Assembly: GCA_026645815.1 (NCBI GenBank)
Contig: JAPKMR010000015.1
Coordinates: 1-64,000 of the forward strand
DNA: 64,000 nucleotides
Source of the DNA: Anaerolineae bacterium
GTDB taxonomy: Bacteria > Chloroflexota > Anaerolineae > B4-G1 > SLSP01
Reading direction: 5' to 3'
This document shows, in pieces, positions 8,119-16,953 of this stretch. The translations under genes and the position numbers were made by a program. The notes beneath the pieces are model-generated. The model saw only the letters and a program-made list of their open reading frames with translations. It was not told the origin of the DNA and did no database searches. Position 1 is the first letter of the stretch; each line of letters opens with the position of its first letter.

Positions 8119-8147
8119 TTGAAATCCCTTTGGGAATATGGTATAGT
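8119..8147 (+). promoter_or_regulatory. Sigma70-type promoter of the TspO-like gene
   Basis: TTGAAA at 8119-8124, 17-nt spacer, TATAGT at 8142-8147. The start codon follows 38 nt after the -10 box with an AAGGAGG Shine-Dalgarno in between. Confidence 0.75.
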
Positions 8148-8184
8148 ATGGCTGTATTTGAAAAGCATCGCTCAAGGAGGATCT

Positions 8185-8946
8185 ATGAACAAAGCCACTG
8201 TGCGTCAAATCATCAACGTGATCACCACCATCGCCGTCATCGTCATCAACGTTCTTGCTAATGCGCTTCCTCTCAATGGACTCAACACCGGGGAAATCTC
8301 CGACCGCTTCGAAATCTACTTTGTGCCCGCGGGTTACGTTTTCTCAATCTGGGGTGTAATCTACCTGGGCTTGATTGCCTTCGCCATCTATCAAGCATTG
8401 CCGGCACAGCGCAATAACCCCCATGTGGCGCGTATCGGCTACGCTTATGCCATAAGCGGTATCGCGAACATCATCTGGATTTTCTTCTGGCACTATGAGG
8501 TCTTTGCCCTGACGCTCATCCCCATGCTGGCGCTACTGGGAAGCTTGATTTTCATCTTCCTGCGCCTCTGGCAAGGTCGCAGTGAACAACGTTCCGCGGA
8601 CCGTTGGGCCATCTTCCTGCCCTTCAACATCTACCTGGGATGGATCAGTGTCGCGACGGTCGCCAACGCTACCCAGCTCCTGTACTATCTCAAGTGGGGC
8701 GGTTGGGGCATCGCGCCCGAAATCTGGGCGCTAATCATGCTGATTATTGCGGCGGCGATTGCTATCGCCATGGTGCTCCGGCATCGCAACATCGCTTACG
8801 CCATGGTCTTTATTTGGGCCTATATCGGCATCGCTGTGCAGCATTCCGAGACGGCACTGGTCGCTTTCCCCGCCGGTATTCTGGCTGCGCTCATCGCACT
8901 TTCAGTCGTTATGGCAGCACCGCTGAAGCGCGCCACCCGCTCCTAA
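8185..8946 (+). CDS. TspO/MBR-like (tryptophan-rich sensory protein) membrane protein, long form
   Basis: A 253-residue, strongly hydrophobic protein with about seven transmembrane helices. The segment FVPAGYVFSIWGVIYL and later Trp-rich helices (NIIWIFFWHYEVF; FNIYLGWISVATVANATQ) resemble the TspO/MBR family, whose short members (about 160 residues) bind porphyrins; this longer version is common in bacteria and its ligand is unknown. AAGGAGG at 8174-8180 fixes the ATG at 8185. It is transcribed from its own promoter, divergent from the histidine phosphatase. A TspO relative in the same window as a heliorhodopsin is notable because both families have been tied to light or tetrapyrrole responses, but the genes are 7 kb apart. 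Confidence 0.7.
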   Translation: MNKATVRQIINVITTIAVIVINVLANALPLNGLNTGEISDRFEIYFVPAGYVFSIWGVIYLGLIAFAIYQALPAQRNNPHVARIGYAYAISGIANIIWIFFWHYEVFALTLIPMLALLGSLIFIFLRLWQGRSEQRSADRWAIFLPFNIYLGWISVATVANATQLLYYLKWGGWGIAPEIWALIMLIIAAAIAIAMVLRHRNIAYAMVFIWAYIGIAVQHSETALVAFPAGILAALIALSVVMAAPLKRATRS

Positions 8947-8975
8947 AAAGCGCGCCTCCTCTCAGATTTTCCGTC

Positions 8976-9006
8976 GCCCAGGCGAAAGCAATGCTCTCGC
9001 CTGGGC
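8976..9006 (+). terminator. Hairpin downstream of the TspO-like gene
   Basis: A perfect 10-bp stem (GCCCAGGCGA at 8976-8985 with its complement at 8997-9006) lies 30 nt after the stop codon. The following sequence (TTCCTGTCAGGTTTT) has only a weak T-rich tract. Confidence 0.5.
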
Positions 9007-9088
9007 TTCCTGTCAGGTTTTACCGGCAATATAAACCGCGTCGCGTTGCAGCGTGGGTGAAAACCCGCCGTAATTTCCCAAAATTCCG

Positions 9089-9117
9089 TTGGTAATTCGC
9101 CCGCGTTGTGCTATACT
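9089..9117 (+). promoter_or_regulatory. Sigma70-type promoter of the HEAT-repeat gene
   Basis: TTGGTA at 9089-9094, 17-nt spacer, TATACT at 9112-9117. Its position shows that translation must start downstream of it, supporting the GTG at 9170. Confidence 0.75.
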
Positions 9118-9169
9118 TGAATTACTCGATCAAGAATCGAGGCACAATAATGTGAGAAAGGATTGGGAA

Positions 9170-10429
9170 GTGAGTCAAAATGGATCCTCACCGCCTGTAT
9201 CGCCTGTTGTTCGTCGCTGCATCGAAAACCTGGAAAGCCCCAACCCCCGCCAACGTTCTCAAGCCGCAGGAGAACTAGGGGAGCATCACGCCGTCGAAGC
9301 CGTTCCCGCTCTAATCCAAGCCCTCAATACCGATATCAATACCTACGTCCGCACTGCCGCCGCCGAGGCGTTGGGGCACATCGGCGATCCCCAAGCCACT
9401 TTTCCGCTGGTGGATGCCATGCGGGATTCGAGTTCTTTTGTCCGGCGCGCCGCAGCTATCGCTTTAGGACAACTGGAAGCCAAGGAGGCACAGGTAGCCC
9501 TTATCCATGCCCTGGATGACCCCAATCTCTATGTCCGGCGCGCCGCCATCAATGCTATCGGCAAGCTAGGCATCCATGATCTGGGCAAAGTCTTACTTTC
9601 CCGCCTGGATACCGGCGATCCCCGCATGCGACGCACCATCATCACTGCATTGCGCAGGCTCAAAACCCGCGATGCTATTGCCACCATGGTAGAAATGCTC
9701 GAAGGATATATGAACGAACCTGGGTCCCGGGACCTACCCGTGGTTAAGACGCTGGTTATCGCCCTGGGTGACTTGCAGGCAAGAGAAGCAATCCCGGTGT
9801 TGATCGCAGTCGTGCGCGGCTATGTAGGCGCTCGCTCATTGGCAGCGGCGGCATTGGGTCAAATCGGTGATACACAGGCGTGCCCGGTATTGGTCGAAGC
9901 GCTGGCTGATCCCAGCGCCAGCCTGCGCCTGGCGGCGCTCCGTAGCCTGGGGCGGTTAGCCTGTCCAGGAACCGCACCGGTCGTCCGCGAGTTCCTGACC
10001 TCAGGTGATCCGCGCCTGCGGCGTGTGGCGACCATCACGCTAGGGCACCTTCACGACCACGACTCCATTCCGAAATTGCTCGAGATGGCGCGCGAGGACC
10101 CCAGTCCGCTGGTGCGACCGGTCGCAGTAGAGGCGCTAGGTCTGATCGGCGACCCGCGCGTCATCGAGAATCTCGTGCCGCTGGCGAAGGACACCAATGC
10201 CTACGTTCGCGCTGCGCTCTCACAGGCGCTGTGCTTATTGGATGATGGCTCGCCGGCGGTGGAGAAAGCGCTCAAGAAACTTCTGGAAGATGAGGTTCAT
10301 CACGTGGCTTCCGCGGCACAGCAAGCCAAAGAAACACAACGTGAACACCCCCATGAGGGAATTGATACTGTTTGCGAACCGGACAAGAAAGGCTCCTGGT
10401 TACGGCGGTTGTTGCATCTGGGGGGATGA
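9170..10429 (+). CDS. HEAT-repeat (PBS lyase-type) protein
   Basis: A 419-residue soluble protein made almost entirely of about a dozen 31-residue HEAT/PBS-lyase-like repeats with the recurring pattern ALGxLGDxxAxxxLxxAL..D.xxxVRxAAxxAL (for example around 70-100, 101-130 and 330-360). Such solenoids are protein-binding scaffolds; in cyanobacteria related repeats occur in phycobilin lyases, but no pigment context is present here. The GTG at 9170 is preferred: AAAGGA lies 8 nt upstream, and a promoter overlaps the region of any earlier start. Monocistronic between its promoter and the hairpin at 10474-10504. Confidence 0.8.
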   Translation: MSQNGSSPPVSPVVRRCIENLESPNPRQRSQAAGELGEHHAVEAVPALIQALNTDINTYVRTAAAEALGHIGDPQATFPLVDAMRDSSSFVRRAAAIALGQLEAKEAQVALIHALDDPNLYVRRAAINAIGKLGIHDLGKVLLSRLDTGDPRMRRTIITALRRLKTRDAIATMVEMLEGYMNEPGSRDLPVVKTLVIALGDLQAREAIPVLIAVVRGYVGARSLAAAALGQIGDTQACPVLVEALADPSASLRLAALRSLGRLACPGTAPVVREFLTSGDPRLRRVATITLGHLHDHDSIPKLLEMAREDPSPLVRPVAVEALGLIGDPRVIENLVPLAKDTNAYVRAALSQALCLLDDGSPAVEKALKKLLEDEVHHVASAAQQAKETQREHPHEGIDTVCEPDKKGSWLRRLLHLGG

Positions 10430-10473
10430 GCGCCGGACCGGTAACGCCGGTAACGGCGAGATTTGAACAACAG

Positions 10474-10504
10474 CAAGGGCACAGAGGCTATCTCTGTGCC
10501 CTTG
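10474..10504. terminator. Hairpin between convergent genes
   Basis: Perfect 13-bp stem (10474-10486 with 10492-10504, 5-nt loop) between the ends of the HEAT-repeat gene (plus) and the DUF5107-like lipoprotein gene (minus). No T-run on either strand, so a shared transcription-end hairpin is likely but not certain. Confidence 0.5.
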
Positions 10505-10522
10505 GCACACAACACGCATGAA

Positions 10523-12094
10523 TCAATATGGCAGAATCTCCGCCAGGCGTACGCCATCCTGCCACACCTCTAAAAGCCATCCCTCGCCAGCTCCGGCGAC
10601 AAGCTCACGGAAGGGTGTATCGGGACCTACTTGCGCCGGGAATACGCCTTTTATGGTAGTGTTCTGTTTGATAACCAGGTCAACCGTTTGCAGATATGGG
10701 GCATAAAGCCCGACCAGAAGACCCTGCGGTGTCTGTTTGAAAGCTGCTGCCAGATCTGCGTTGGCCCAAGCCAAACTGCCAATGCCATGAACAGCGTACC
10801 AGCGCTCACTCCAGGTGAGCGTCTGCCCAGATGGTAGACTTACATAATCCTCCGGGAAGAAACTGCGGTTGTAGCCGCCCCAAAGTTCAAAATAGCGGCT
10901 TCCATCAACCGTGAAGATATCCGAGGGTAATTCGCCCAGACAGAAGAGCTTAACCCCTTGTGGCGTCGCGGGTGGATAGGTCCGCACAATTCCCAAATCG
11001 CTGCCCGCATCGTAGGCGCCCATCGCCCCCTGCGCCTGCGTCGCGAAAATCCCCAGGTAGTGCTGCCATTCATAGTAGAAACTGAAGTTCCGACCGGAAA
11101 ACACGGGCCAGCTGATATGGCTGCGTGGGTCGGGCAAGAGCTCGTCGCTGGTAGAATGTATCTGCATCCTATCAGTGGGCACCCAAAAGCGCAAAGTGTG
11201 CGAAGGAGCATTATTCCCGGACAATGTGAGCATGGCATTGATCCAAAACATCAACGGTTGCGCCTCGGCGGTGGGGTTGTTGATGCGCGGCGTAATCACC
11301 AGACTGTTATCACCACCGTAGAGCTGCAGCGTAATCTCGATCAGCATCCCCGTACGCCAATCGGTATGCCAGACGCGCACGCCGCGCCAGTTATCCCCCG
11401 AGAGCAGCTGGTACTCCCAAGGAAGGTACTCATTGAGACCGTGTTCATCCACGGGGAAAGCCCATTCCACACCGCCCGTGCCCAACCACCAGCCACGATA
11501 GCCCCAATTCGCGTTGACGGGCATGATGACAGGATTCTCATAAGTGAGCTTCTGCCCGGTGAGACGATCCTCCCAGCGCAAAATGCGCCCGCCCAAATAG
11601 GGCAAGACCGTGATGCGGGTGTAGGTATTTTCCAGAATCACCACGGTGTAGGTGCGCGGTTCGGGCGGACCCACAGCCCCCATATCCAGGCTGTGATAGG
11701 GATAGTAAGGCGCTCCGGGATCGGAGGGCCGAAGAGCCTGTTCCCAACCATAGCTGGTCAACGTTATCTGCGTCTCATAAACGGCAAGGTCCCAATTCTT
11801 CATGACGGTAGGCAGGTAAGTCTCCGGCGTGATGGTGAGCGTTGAGGTAAGAATGATGGCTTCAGCAGGAGTAGCCTCGACCGGAGTTGGAGTGGGCGCT
11901 AATGTTGAGGTGGGTGCAGGTGAGATAACCACAGGAGTAGCGGCTATCGTTGGTGTAGCAGTGCTGGGCGCTTGAGCCACCGTGTTGGTCGCTATTAGCG
12001 TGGGAGGCTCAGCAATGCCGCCGGCTACACCGCAGGCTGTGAGAGCTAACGCCAGTCCGATCCAAAGCCAACGGAAAGAGTTCGCGGGTTTCAT
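10523..12094 (-). CDS. DUF5107-like lipoprotein
   Basis: A 523-residue exported lipoprotein. A signal peptide ends in the lipobox LTAC (Cys21). A Thr/Pro/Ala-rich linker (about 30-85) follows, then a beta-rich globular domain. Features such as TYTVVILENTYTRITVLPYLGGRI and GYRGWWLGTGGVEWAFP resemble the DUF5107 domain, which has an aldose-epimerase/galactose-mutarotase-like fold and occurs with carbohydrate-related proteins. No catalytic assignment is possible. It probably sits outside the membrane, possibly binding or processing glycans. The low-complexity linker is like that of the other lipoproteins in this window. Confidence 0.7.
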   Translation of the reverse strand: MKPANSFRWLWIGLALALTACGVAGGIAEPPTLIATNTVAQAPSTATPTIAATPVVISPAPTSTLAPTPTPVEATPAEAIILTSTLTITPETYLPTVMKNWDLAVYETQITLTSYGWEQALRPSDPGAPYYPYHSLDMGAVGPPEPRTYTVVILENTYTRITVLPYLGGRILRWEDRLTGQKLTYENPVIMPVNANWGYRGWWLGTGGVEWAFPVDEHGLNEYLPWEYQLLSGDNWRGVRVWHTDWRTGMLIEITLQLYGGDNSLVITPRINNPTAEAQPLMFWINAMLTLSGNNAPSHTLRFWVPTDRMQIHSTSDELLPDPRSHISWPVFSGRNFSFYYEWQHYLGIFATQAQGAMGAYDAGSDLGIVRTYPPATPQGVKLFCLGELPSDIFTVDGSRYFELWGGYNRSFFPEDYVSLPSGQTLTWSERWYAVHGIGSLAWANADLAAAFKQTPQGLLVGLYAPYLQTVDLVIKQNTTIKGVFPAQVGPDTPFRELVAGAGEGWLLEVWQDGVRLAEILPY

Positions 12095-12129
12095 AAGCCC
12101 CCTCCTTGTTTGGCAACCTACAGAAACGA

Positions 12130-12160
12130 CAACGTGATCCCCGGCACGGGGATCACGTTG
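12130..12160 (-). terminator. Hairpin terminator-like structure after the DUF4870 gene
   Basis: A perfect 14-bp inverted repeat (12130-12143 with 12147-12160, loop GCA). On the minus strand it follows the DUF4870 gene and is succeeded by GTCGTTTCTG, a weak T-tract. It separates that gene from the lipoprotein gene. Confidence 0.6.
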
Positions 12161-12214
12161 TTATTGTGTTGAACCGCGCGGGGCTGAACCGCGTGCCGCG
12201 CAAGTAAGCAACCG

Positions 12215-12709
12215 TTAATTGAGCAGATTGAGCGCCCAATCGCCGATAAGCCAGTAACGGAAATCCTCGCCACCGTTGCATTGAATCCCGCCGATCACGC
12301 CGTAGACCACCGCAATGACTGGGAATGCCGCCAACACCAGCGTGGCAATGAGGGCGAAGGGAATCAGTAACAGGCCAACCAAAACAGGGATGAGCAAACC
12401 CGTTACCGCCCAGACCAATCCAATTAACAGCCCGCCGCCGCCCCAGAAAATCAGCTGGAAAATCAGCGCTTGCAGAGCCTGATAAGCCACGTAGCGCGAG
12501 CGCCCACGATAAGCCAGGTAGATGATGAGCGCGGCGCCCACACCCAGAAAACCGGTCACCAGGTTCAGCAGCACGCTTAGATGCGCCAACATTGCCCATA
12601 AGCGCTCATCTGCCGGAGAGAGCGGAGCAGGAGGCTGCACCGAGGGCGCCACCGGCGCCGAATTCGCAGCAGGAACCGGTACTTCACGAACTTCACTTTC
12701 AGTATCCAT
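12215..12709 (-). CDS. DUF4870-type small membrane protein
   Basis: A 164-residue protein: a Pro/Ala-rich N-terminus (1-32), then the DUF4870 signature (ERLWAMLAHLSVLLN; RYVAYQALQALIFQ) and four transmembrane helices to the C-terminus. DUF4870 proteins (Tic20-like superfamily) are widespread and of unknown function. The Shine-Dalgarno AAAGGAG lies 7 nt before the ATG. Monocistronic, ended by the hairpin at 12130-12160. Confidence 0.8.
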   Translation of the reverse strand: MDTESEVREVPVPAANSAPVAPSVQPPAPLSPADERLWAMLAHLSVLLNLVTGFLGVGAALIIYLAYRGRSRYVAYQALQALIFQLIFWGGGGLLIGLVWAVTGLLIPVLVGLLLIPFALIATLVLAAFPVIAVVYGVIGGIQCNGGEDFRYWLIGDWALNLLN

Positions 12710-12806
12710 TGTTCAACTCCTTTAACATGATCTCATTTTTCAGGATTCTACCTGATAATACGTGAAGACCAGTTAAAGGTTGCGCCGAATTCCACACCCA
12801 CTGCCT

Positions 12807-13388
12807 CTACGGCTTTTCCTCCATAAACTTCTCCACTTGATACAGGCTAATACGGATATCGGGCCATTTCCAGGCATTGGTTGGCAAGCCTGCTTTCTGG
12901 CACAGGTGGCTCAAAAATATCTCCGGTTCCGGCAATTGTTCCCATACTTGGGGCAAAAAGGTCCCCCGGTTCCAGCCCCGTTCCAAAATCACGCCATCTA
13001 TTCCCGGACGCAGTTTTCGCAGCAGATCATCGGGGTCGGCGTAGAGCAACGGTTGTGGTTCTGAAAGCACGGATATCTCAATCCGAAGCGGCGCAAACTC
13101 AAGATCCGTCAGCGGCGGGAAACGCGGGTCATCGAAAGCAGCGTCCACAGCATGGCGCTGCACATCCAACACCAGCGGACGATGCGCCGATAACGATCCA
13201 ATGCAACCCCGCAGCTGCCCATCGAGCGTGAGCGTCACAAAGGCTGCGCCGTTCTCGCGTAGGCGCAGCGGCAACGTCTCCAACGCAATCTCAGGCATCG
13301 AGGCGTCACTCAAGGCTTCGCGGATGGCTTCACGAGCAAGGCGTAACAGAGTCTGTTTTTCTTCCGCAGTCAAGGGTTGGGTATCCAT
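12807..13388 (-). CDS. amrA: AmmeMemoRadiSam system protein A (AMMECR1 domain)
   Basis: A 193-residue protein with the AMMECR1 core motif LRGCIGSL and the following segments typical of the family (DVQRHAVDAAFDDPRFPPL; IEISVLSEPQPL; GVILERGWNRGTFLPQVW). The human homologue is AMMECR1. The prokaryotic protein travels with a Memo-like protein and a radical SAM enzyme, as here, where all three genes lie in a row on the minus strand. The biochemical function of the set is not established to my knowledge. ATG 13388 is chosen because TTAGGAGCG precedes it; the open frame upstream overlaps the preceding gene. Confidence 0.92.
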   Translation of the reverse strand: MDTQPLTAEEKQTLLRLAREAIREALSDASMPEIALETLPLRLRENGAAFVTLTLDGQLRGCIGSLSAHRPLVLDVQRHAVDAAFDDPRFPPLTDLEFAPLRIEISVLSEPQPLLYADPDDLLRKLRPGIDGVILERGWNRGTFLPQVWEQLPEPEIFLSHLCQKAGLPTNAWKWPDIRISLYQVEKFMEEKP

Positions 13389-13435
13389 AAAATCGCTCCT
13401 AAACGTGTTGCGAGTTACAGGACCAAAGGGACGAA

Positions 13436-14257
13436 TCACAAAACGGCGCCAGTATAAGCAATCGCCGCATAACCGACTACCTGGCGCCGGTCACCGGCAG
13501 TATCACCCGAGTTGCGATAATCCAGCAGATGGGCGCGCCACCCCCGCTGTGCGGCGAGAGCCATTACAGAGAGGATGGGCGCCTGCCCACAAGCCTCACC
13601 ATGGGCGACGGCTATCTGGTCACCTTGAAGAATAGCCTCGATCAAGGTGGTGTCACGGCGCGCCGCATCGCTGTAAGTGTGGTAGTGGCTGAGATCAGAG
13701 CTGACCACGATAAGGTCTGCCGGTTCCAGCATCGCATCAAGAACATGGGCGACCACTTCTGGGTTCACATCACCAAAGAGCAAGGGGACGATCGGCACCT
13801 GCGCCCACAAATGTTGCAAGAAGGGCAGCTGCACCTCGAGGCAGTGCTCACCCTGATGCGCCTGTCCTAAGGGCTGGAACCACGGGTCACGCTCGATCAA
13901 CCGAGACGCTGCAGCGACATCCACAGGGATGACCCCGAGCGGTGTCGCAAAACCGTCGAAATCACCTAATGCCACCCCCTGAAACCAGGCGCGGTGCGCC
14001 GGACCCATGAGATAGACCCGCGGCGGAGGTACGGGCAGCTCCGCTAACAACCGGTAAGCGAAAGCGGCTACGGGGGCCGAATACACATAACCAGCATGGG
14101 GCACAATGATCGCGCGGACTTCGGCGAGAGGCGCCGGTGTCGCCGCCGTCAGGAAATCAGCCACTGCCTGCCGCAAAACAGCAGGATCGTCCGGATAGAA
14201 CATGCCGGCGACCGACGGACGGCGAATGCTAGGAGATAAACGCGTTTCATTTTCCAT
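13436..14257 (-). CDS. amrB: AmmeMemoRadiSam system protein B (Memo-like)
   Basis: A 273-residue Memo-family protein, structurally related to class III nonhaem-iron-dependent dioxygenases. Conserved blocks are visible: RRPSVAGMFYPDDP at the N-terminus, VPHAGYVYS with a candidate metal-binding His, LMGPAHRAW, GEHCLEVQLPFLQ, VVSSDLSHYH and ACGQAPI. Human MEMO1 binds metals through comparable His/Cys residues. ATG 14257 follows an AGAGGTGATG Shine-Dalgarno. It lies 14 bp after the radical SAM gene and 47 bp before the AMMECR1 gene, a clear operon. Confidence 0.92.
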   Translation of the reverse strand: MENETRLSPSIRRPSVAGMFYPDDPAVLRQAVADFLTAATPAPLAEVRAIIVPHAGYVYSAPVAAFAYRLLAELPVPPPRVYLMGPAHRAWFQGVALGDFDGFATPLGVIPVDVAAASRLIERDPWFQPLGQAHQGEHCLEVQLPFLQHLWAQVPIVPLLFGDVNPEVVAHVLDAMLEPADLIVVSSDLSHYHTYSDAARRDTTLIEAILQGDQIAVAHGEACGQAPILSVMALAAQRGWRAHLLDYRNSGDTAGDRRQVVGYAAIAYTGAVL

Positions 14258-14271
14258 AGTTACATCACCTC

Positions 14272-15288
14272 TTACTGCCAGACACCTGGAATGTTCGCGC
14301 CACAATGATGACACACCCCGGGGGTTTGCCAATGCGTACGCACGCGATAGGCCGAGCGCGAGATCAACAATGTGTTACATTGCGGGCAATAAGTTCCCTC
14401 ACGACCAGGGTCGTAGATATTACCCACATAGACGAAGTTCAACCCGGCGGCTTTCCCCAAAGTGTGAGCGCGCGCCAATGTCTCCGGCGGAGTTCGCGGG
14501 CGATCTTGCAGGTGATAGGCGGGATAGAATGCGGAAACATGCCAGGGGATATTGGGGTCAATCTGCGCCAACCACTCCGCAACTGCACGCAGTTCGGCAT
14601 CAGAATCATTCAACCCCGGAATGACCAGGGTTGTCACCTCGATCCAGGTTCGCCCGCCGCGCGCAATCTCCGCAATATTGCGCTTTACCGGTTCCAATCG
14701 CGCGCCCGTGTAAGTGCTATAGAGATCCTCAGTGAAGCCCTTCAAATCTACATTGATGCCATCAAGCCAGGGAGTGATGGACTCCAACATCTCAGCAGAC
14801 ATAAAACCATTGGAGACAAAGACATTTTTGGTGCCCTGTGCATGCGCCAGGACAGCCGTATCGTAGGCATATTCGAAGAAGACAGTGGGTTCGTTATAGG
14901 TATAGGCGATAGAAGCGCTATGCTCCTGGCGCGCCAGGGAGACCAGAGCCTCCGGGGCGATGACCGGCACCGCCATCTCGGGCGTGATGCGCCGCACCTG
15001 CGACATCTGCCAGTTCTGGCACCATTCACAGTGCAAATTACAGCCATAGGTGCCTACAGAAAGCGCAGTTGATCCAGGGAGAAAATGGTAAAGCGGCTTC
15101 TTCTCAATGGGATCAACGTGCAACGCCACTGCCTCACCATAGACGGCTAGCTGTAGTCGTCCCTCACGATGAACCCGGACACCGCATTTTCCCCAATCAC
15201 CAGGCGCCAGCACACAAAAGTGCTCGCACACCCGGCATTGCAGTTTTCCCCCTGAGAGAGTACGGCTCAAACATGGCGCAGATGACAT
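14272..15288 (-). CDS. amrS: AmmeMemoRadiSam system radical SAM enzyme
   Basis: A 338-residue radical SAM protein related to pyruvate-formate-lyase-activating enzymes. The AdoMet cluster motif is CNLHCEWC. Upstream cysteines (CRVCEHFC...GKCG) and a C-terminal four-Cys segment (CPQC ... CHHC) suggest further metal sites. It heads the conserved three-gene AmmeMemoRadiSam operon. The ATG at 15288 has CTGGAGG 6 nt upstream and is preferred over the GTG at 15303. Family knowledge ties this enzyme to the AMMECR1 and Memo proteins as one functional unit. The reaction is not known from the sequence. Confidence 0.92.
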   Translation of the reverse strand: MSSAPCLSRTLSGGKLQCRVCEHFCVLAPGDWGKCGVRVHREGRLQLAVYGEAVALHVDPIEKKPLYHFLPGSTALSVGTYGCNLHCEWCQNWQMSQVRRITPEMAVPVIAPEALVSLARQEHSASIAYTYNEPTVFFEYAYDTAVLAHAQGTKNVFVSNGFMSAEMLESITPWLDGINVDLKGFTEDLYSTYTGARLEPVKRNIAEIARGGRTWIEVTTLVIPGLNDSDAELRAVAEWLAQIDPNIPWHVSAFYPAYHLQDRPRTPPETLARAHTLGKAAGLNFVYVGNIYDPGREGTYCPQCNTLLISRSAYRVRTHWQTPGVCHHCGANIPGVWQ

Positions 15289-15429
15289 ACCCGCCTCCAG
15301 CACTCCTCAAACAAAAAGCCCCGGCCAAATAGCCAGGGCTAACATTGCCAACTAGAAAGGCTACCGTGTAAAATCAGCCCTGACCTTACAACTCAAGCCC
15401 GACACCTGTGATCTTAAGCTCACCGAGTT

Positions 15430-16623
15430 TTATGCGTCAGCAGGTATCACAGCTTCATCCTCTTCCGGCACCGATTCAGAGGTTTCCATTTTGGGCGCCT
15501 CGGATGTGGTAGAAGCAACTTTCAAACTGAAAGCCACACGCCGGTTTTTAGGGCGCAGCGAAAGGATGCGCGCCGGGAGAGTCATACCGACCTGCACCAC
15601 CTCATCAGCCCGCAGCACGGGTTGCTCAGAAAGCTCAGAAAGATGGATCAGGCCCTCGACCTCAGGAATATCCACCGGGCAGGCGAAAGCGCCAAACGAC
15701 ACAAGATTGACAATCTTCACCTCAAGCTGCTGCCCCTCACTATAACGCTCGCCCATCAGTTCCCAGGGATCGGGAGTCAGGCGTTTGAGGCTGAGACTGA
15801 GGCGGTGGCGCTCCAGGTCCACATCGAAAATGTAGACCTCCAGCTCCTGCCCCACCTGCAACACCTGCGAAGGATGATTGACGCGTTGCCAGGAAATTTC
15901 CGAGATGTGCAACAGCCCATCAATACCCTTGACGTTGACAAAGGCGCCGAAGTCCACGATGTTGCTGACCACACCACGCTGCACAGAGCCGACCTCCAGC
16001 TCTTCCAGAATATTGTGACGGCGAGGTCTTTCGCCCCCTGTCCCACGTTCCGAAAAGATAAGGCGATTACGGCTAGAGGTTACCTCAATCACCTTAAGGG
16101 TGAGGGCCTTCCCCATTAACGCCTGCCAGCGGTTTTCGGTATCGTCGGCATTCTGAAGCGAGCGCCAGGTGGGCTGCAACTGCGATGCAGGCACAAAGCC
16201 ACGTAGATGCCCCAGGTGCACAATCACGCCGCCCTTATTGGAATCTACTACTTCCAGTTCGACAGTTTCACCGCTTTCCAGCAGCTCCTGCGCACGCACC
16301 CAATCGCTCTCTTGATCCGCTTTGTTCAATGAGACCAAAATGACATTCTCGCTTTCATTGGAATCGAGTACATACACATGAACCACCTGACCAGGTTTTA
16401 GCCGCTCCAGGTCTTCAGGTTGCAATAACTCCATTTCCCGCGGGTGCACGATGGCATCGCATTTGCTCCCGATGTCAATGAGAATCATTTTAGGGTTAAC
16501 CCGCACGATAACGCCTTTGACAACGTCACCGCGCCGACAGGGAGCAGGGGGAGTATAGGCGTCGAGCATCGCGCTCAGCATATCCTGCTCGGAGTGTGAT
16601 CCAAGGTCTGTGGCTGGTTTCAT
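15430..16623 (-). CDS. rpsA: S1 RNA-binding domain protein (ribosomal protein S1 type)
   Basis: A 397-residue protein with four S1 domains (about 30-105, 118-190, 208-280 and 295-370). The third is canonical (GVVSNIVDFGAFVNVKGIDGLLHISEIS). An acidic C-terminal tail (SEAPKMETSESVPEEDEAV) follows. Four-domain S1 proteins of about 400 residues are usual in Gram-positive-like phyla, whereas Proteobacteria have six domains. The likely role is mRNA binding in translation initiation, although general RNA-binding homologues of this length also exist. It lies 141 bp upstream of the AmmeMemoRadiSam operon on the same strand, probably as a separate transcription unit. Confidence 0.85.
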   Translation of the reverse strand: MKPATDLGSHSEQDMLSAMLDAYTPPAPCRRGDVVKGVIVRVNPKMILIDIGSKCDAIVHPREMELLQPEDLERLKPGQVVHVYVLDSNESENVILVSLNKADQESDWVRAQELLESGETVELEVVDSNKGGVIVHLGHLRGFVPASQLQPTWRSLQNADDTENRWQALMGKALTLKVIEVTSSRNRLIFSERGTGGERPRRHNILEELEVGSVQRGVVSNIVDFGAFVNVKGIDGLLHISEISWQRVNHPSQVLQVGQELEVYIFDVDLERHRLSLSLKRLTPDPWELMGERYSEGQQLEVKIVNLVSFGAFACPVDIPEVEGLIHLSELSEQPVLRADEVVQVGMTLPARILSLRPKNRRVAFSLKVASTTSEAPKMETSESVPEEDEAVIPADA

Positions 16624-16662
16624 GGCTGCGTCTCCTGAATAGAACTTCTATGAAACATTATA

Positions 16663-16858
16663 GTGCGTTTTTCAAAACCAGGCAATTCAAGGGGCATGCG
16701 ACAGATTATTGGGGGAAACCAGAAGAGGTTCTGCAAACAGGCGAAGAGGATCATTTTTATGGTTTTTTGCGGCGTGGCTGCGCCACGCCGCAAAAAACCA
16801 CTTTTCTAGCACGCCCTGTAGGGGCATTTGAGATTGCCGCCCCCGGCATGAAATACAC
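16663..16858 (-). repeat. MITE-like element family 1, copy B (inverted)
   Basis: A 196-bp copy in inverted orientation relative to 7180-7317 and 40654-40811. Its ends are GTGCGTTTTTCAAAACC (from 16663) and TGAAATACAC (to 16858), and the CTCAAATGCCCCTACAGGGCG block is seen on the minus strand near 16810-16830. The core is a perfect inverted repeat of about 19 bp (16760-16778 with 16782-16800, loop TGC). It occupies most of the 330-bp space between the divergent S1 and lipoprotein genes. No open reading frame or transposase is present. Confidence 0.65.
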
Positions 16859-16877
16859 CCAGAGAATAGTCAAGTAG

Positions 16878-16905
16878 TTGTCATCTTAAGACCTGGGTTT
16901 ATACT
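16878..16905 (+). promoter_or_regulatory. Sigma70-type promoter of the 17.0 kb lipoprotein gene
   Basis: TTGTCA at 16878-16883, 16-nt spacer, TATACT at 16900-16905; the start codon follows 48 nt later behind AAGGAGACC. Confidence 0.7.
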
Positions 16906-16953
16906 GGCTGAATACGATTGTAAACCAACCATCGTGCGATTAAGGAGACCAGA

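Noticed and set aside
7969-8184. N-terminal extension of the TspO-like protein
   Set aside because: The -35/-10 promoter at 8119-8147 and the Shine-Dalgarno at 8174-8180 place the start at 8185.
9343-9525. Minus-strand frame inside the HEAT-repeat gene
   Set aside because: Antisense shadow caused by the repeat composition; no ribosome binding site and no family resemblance.
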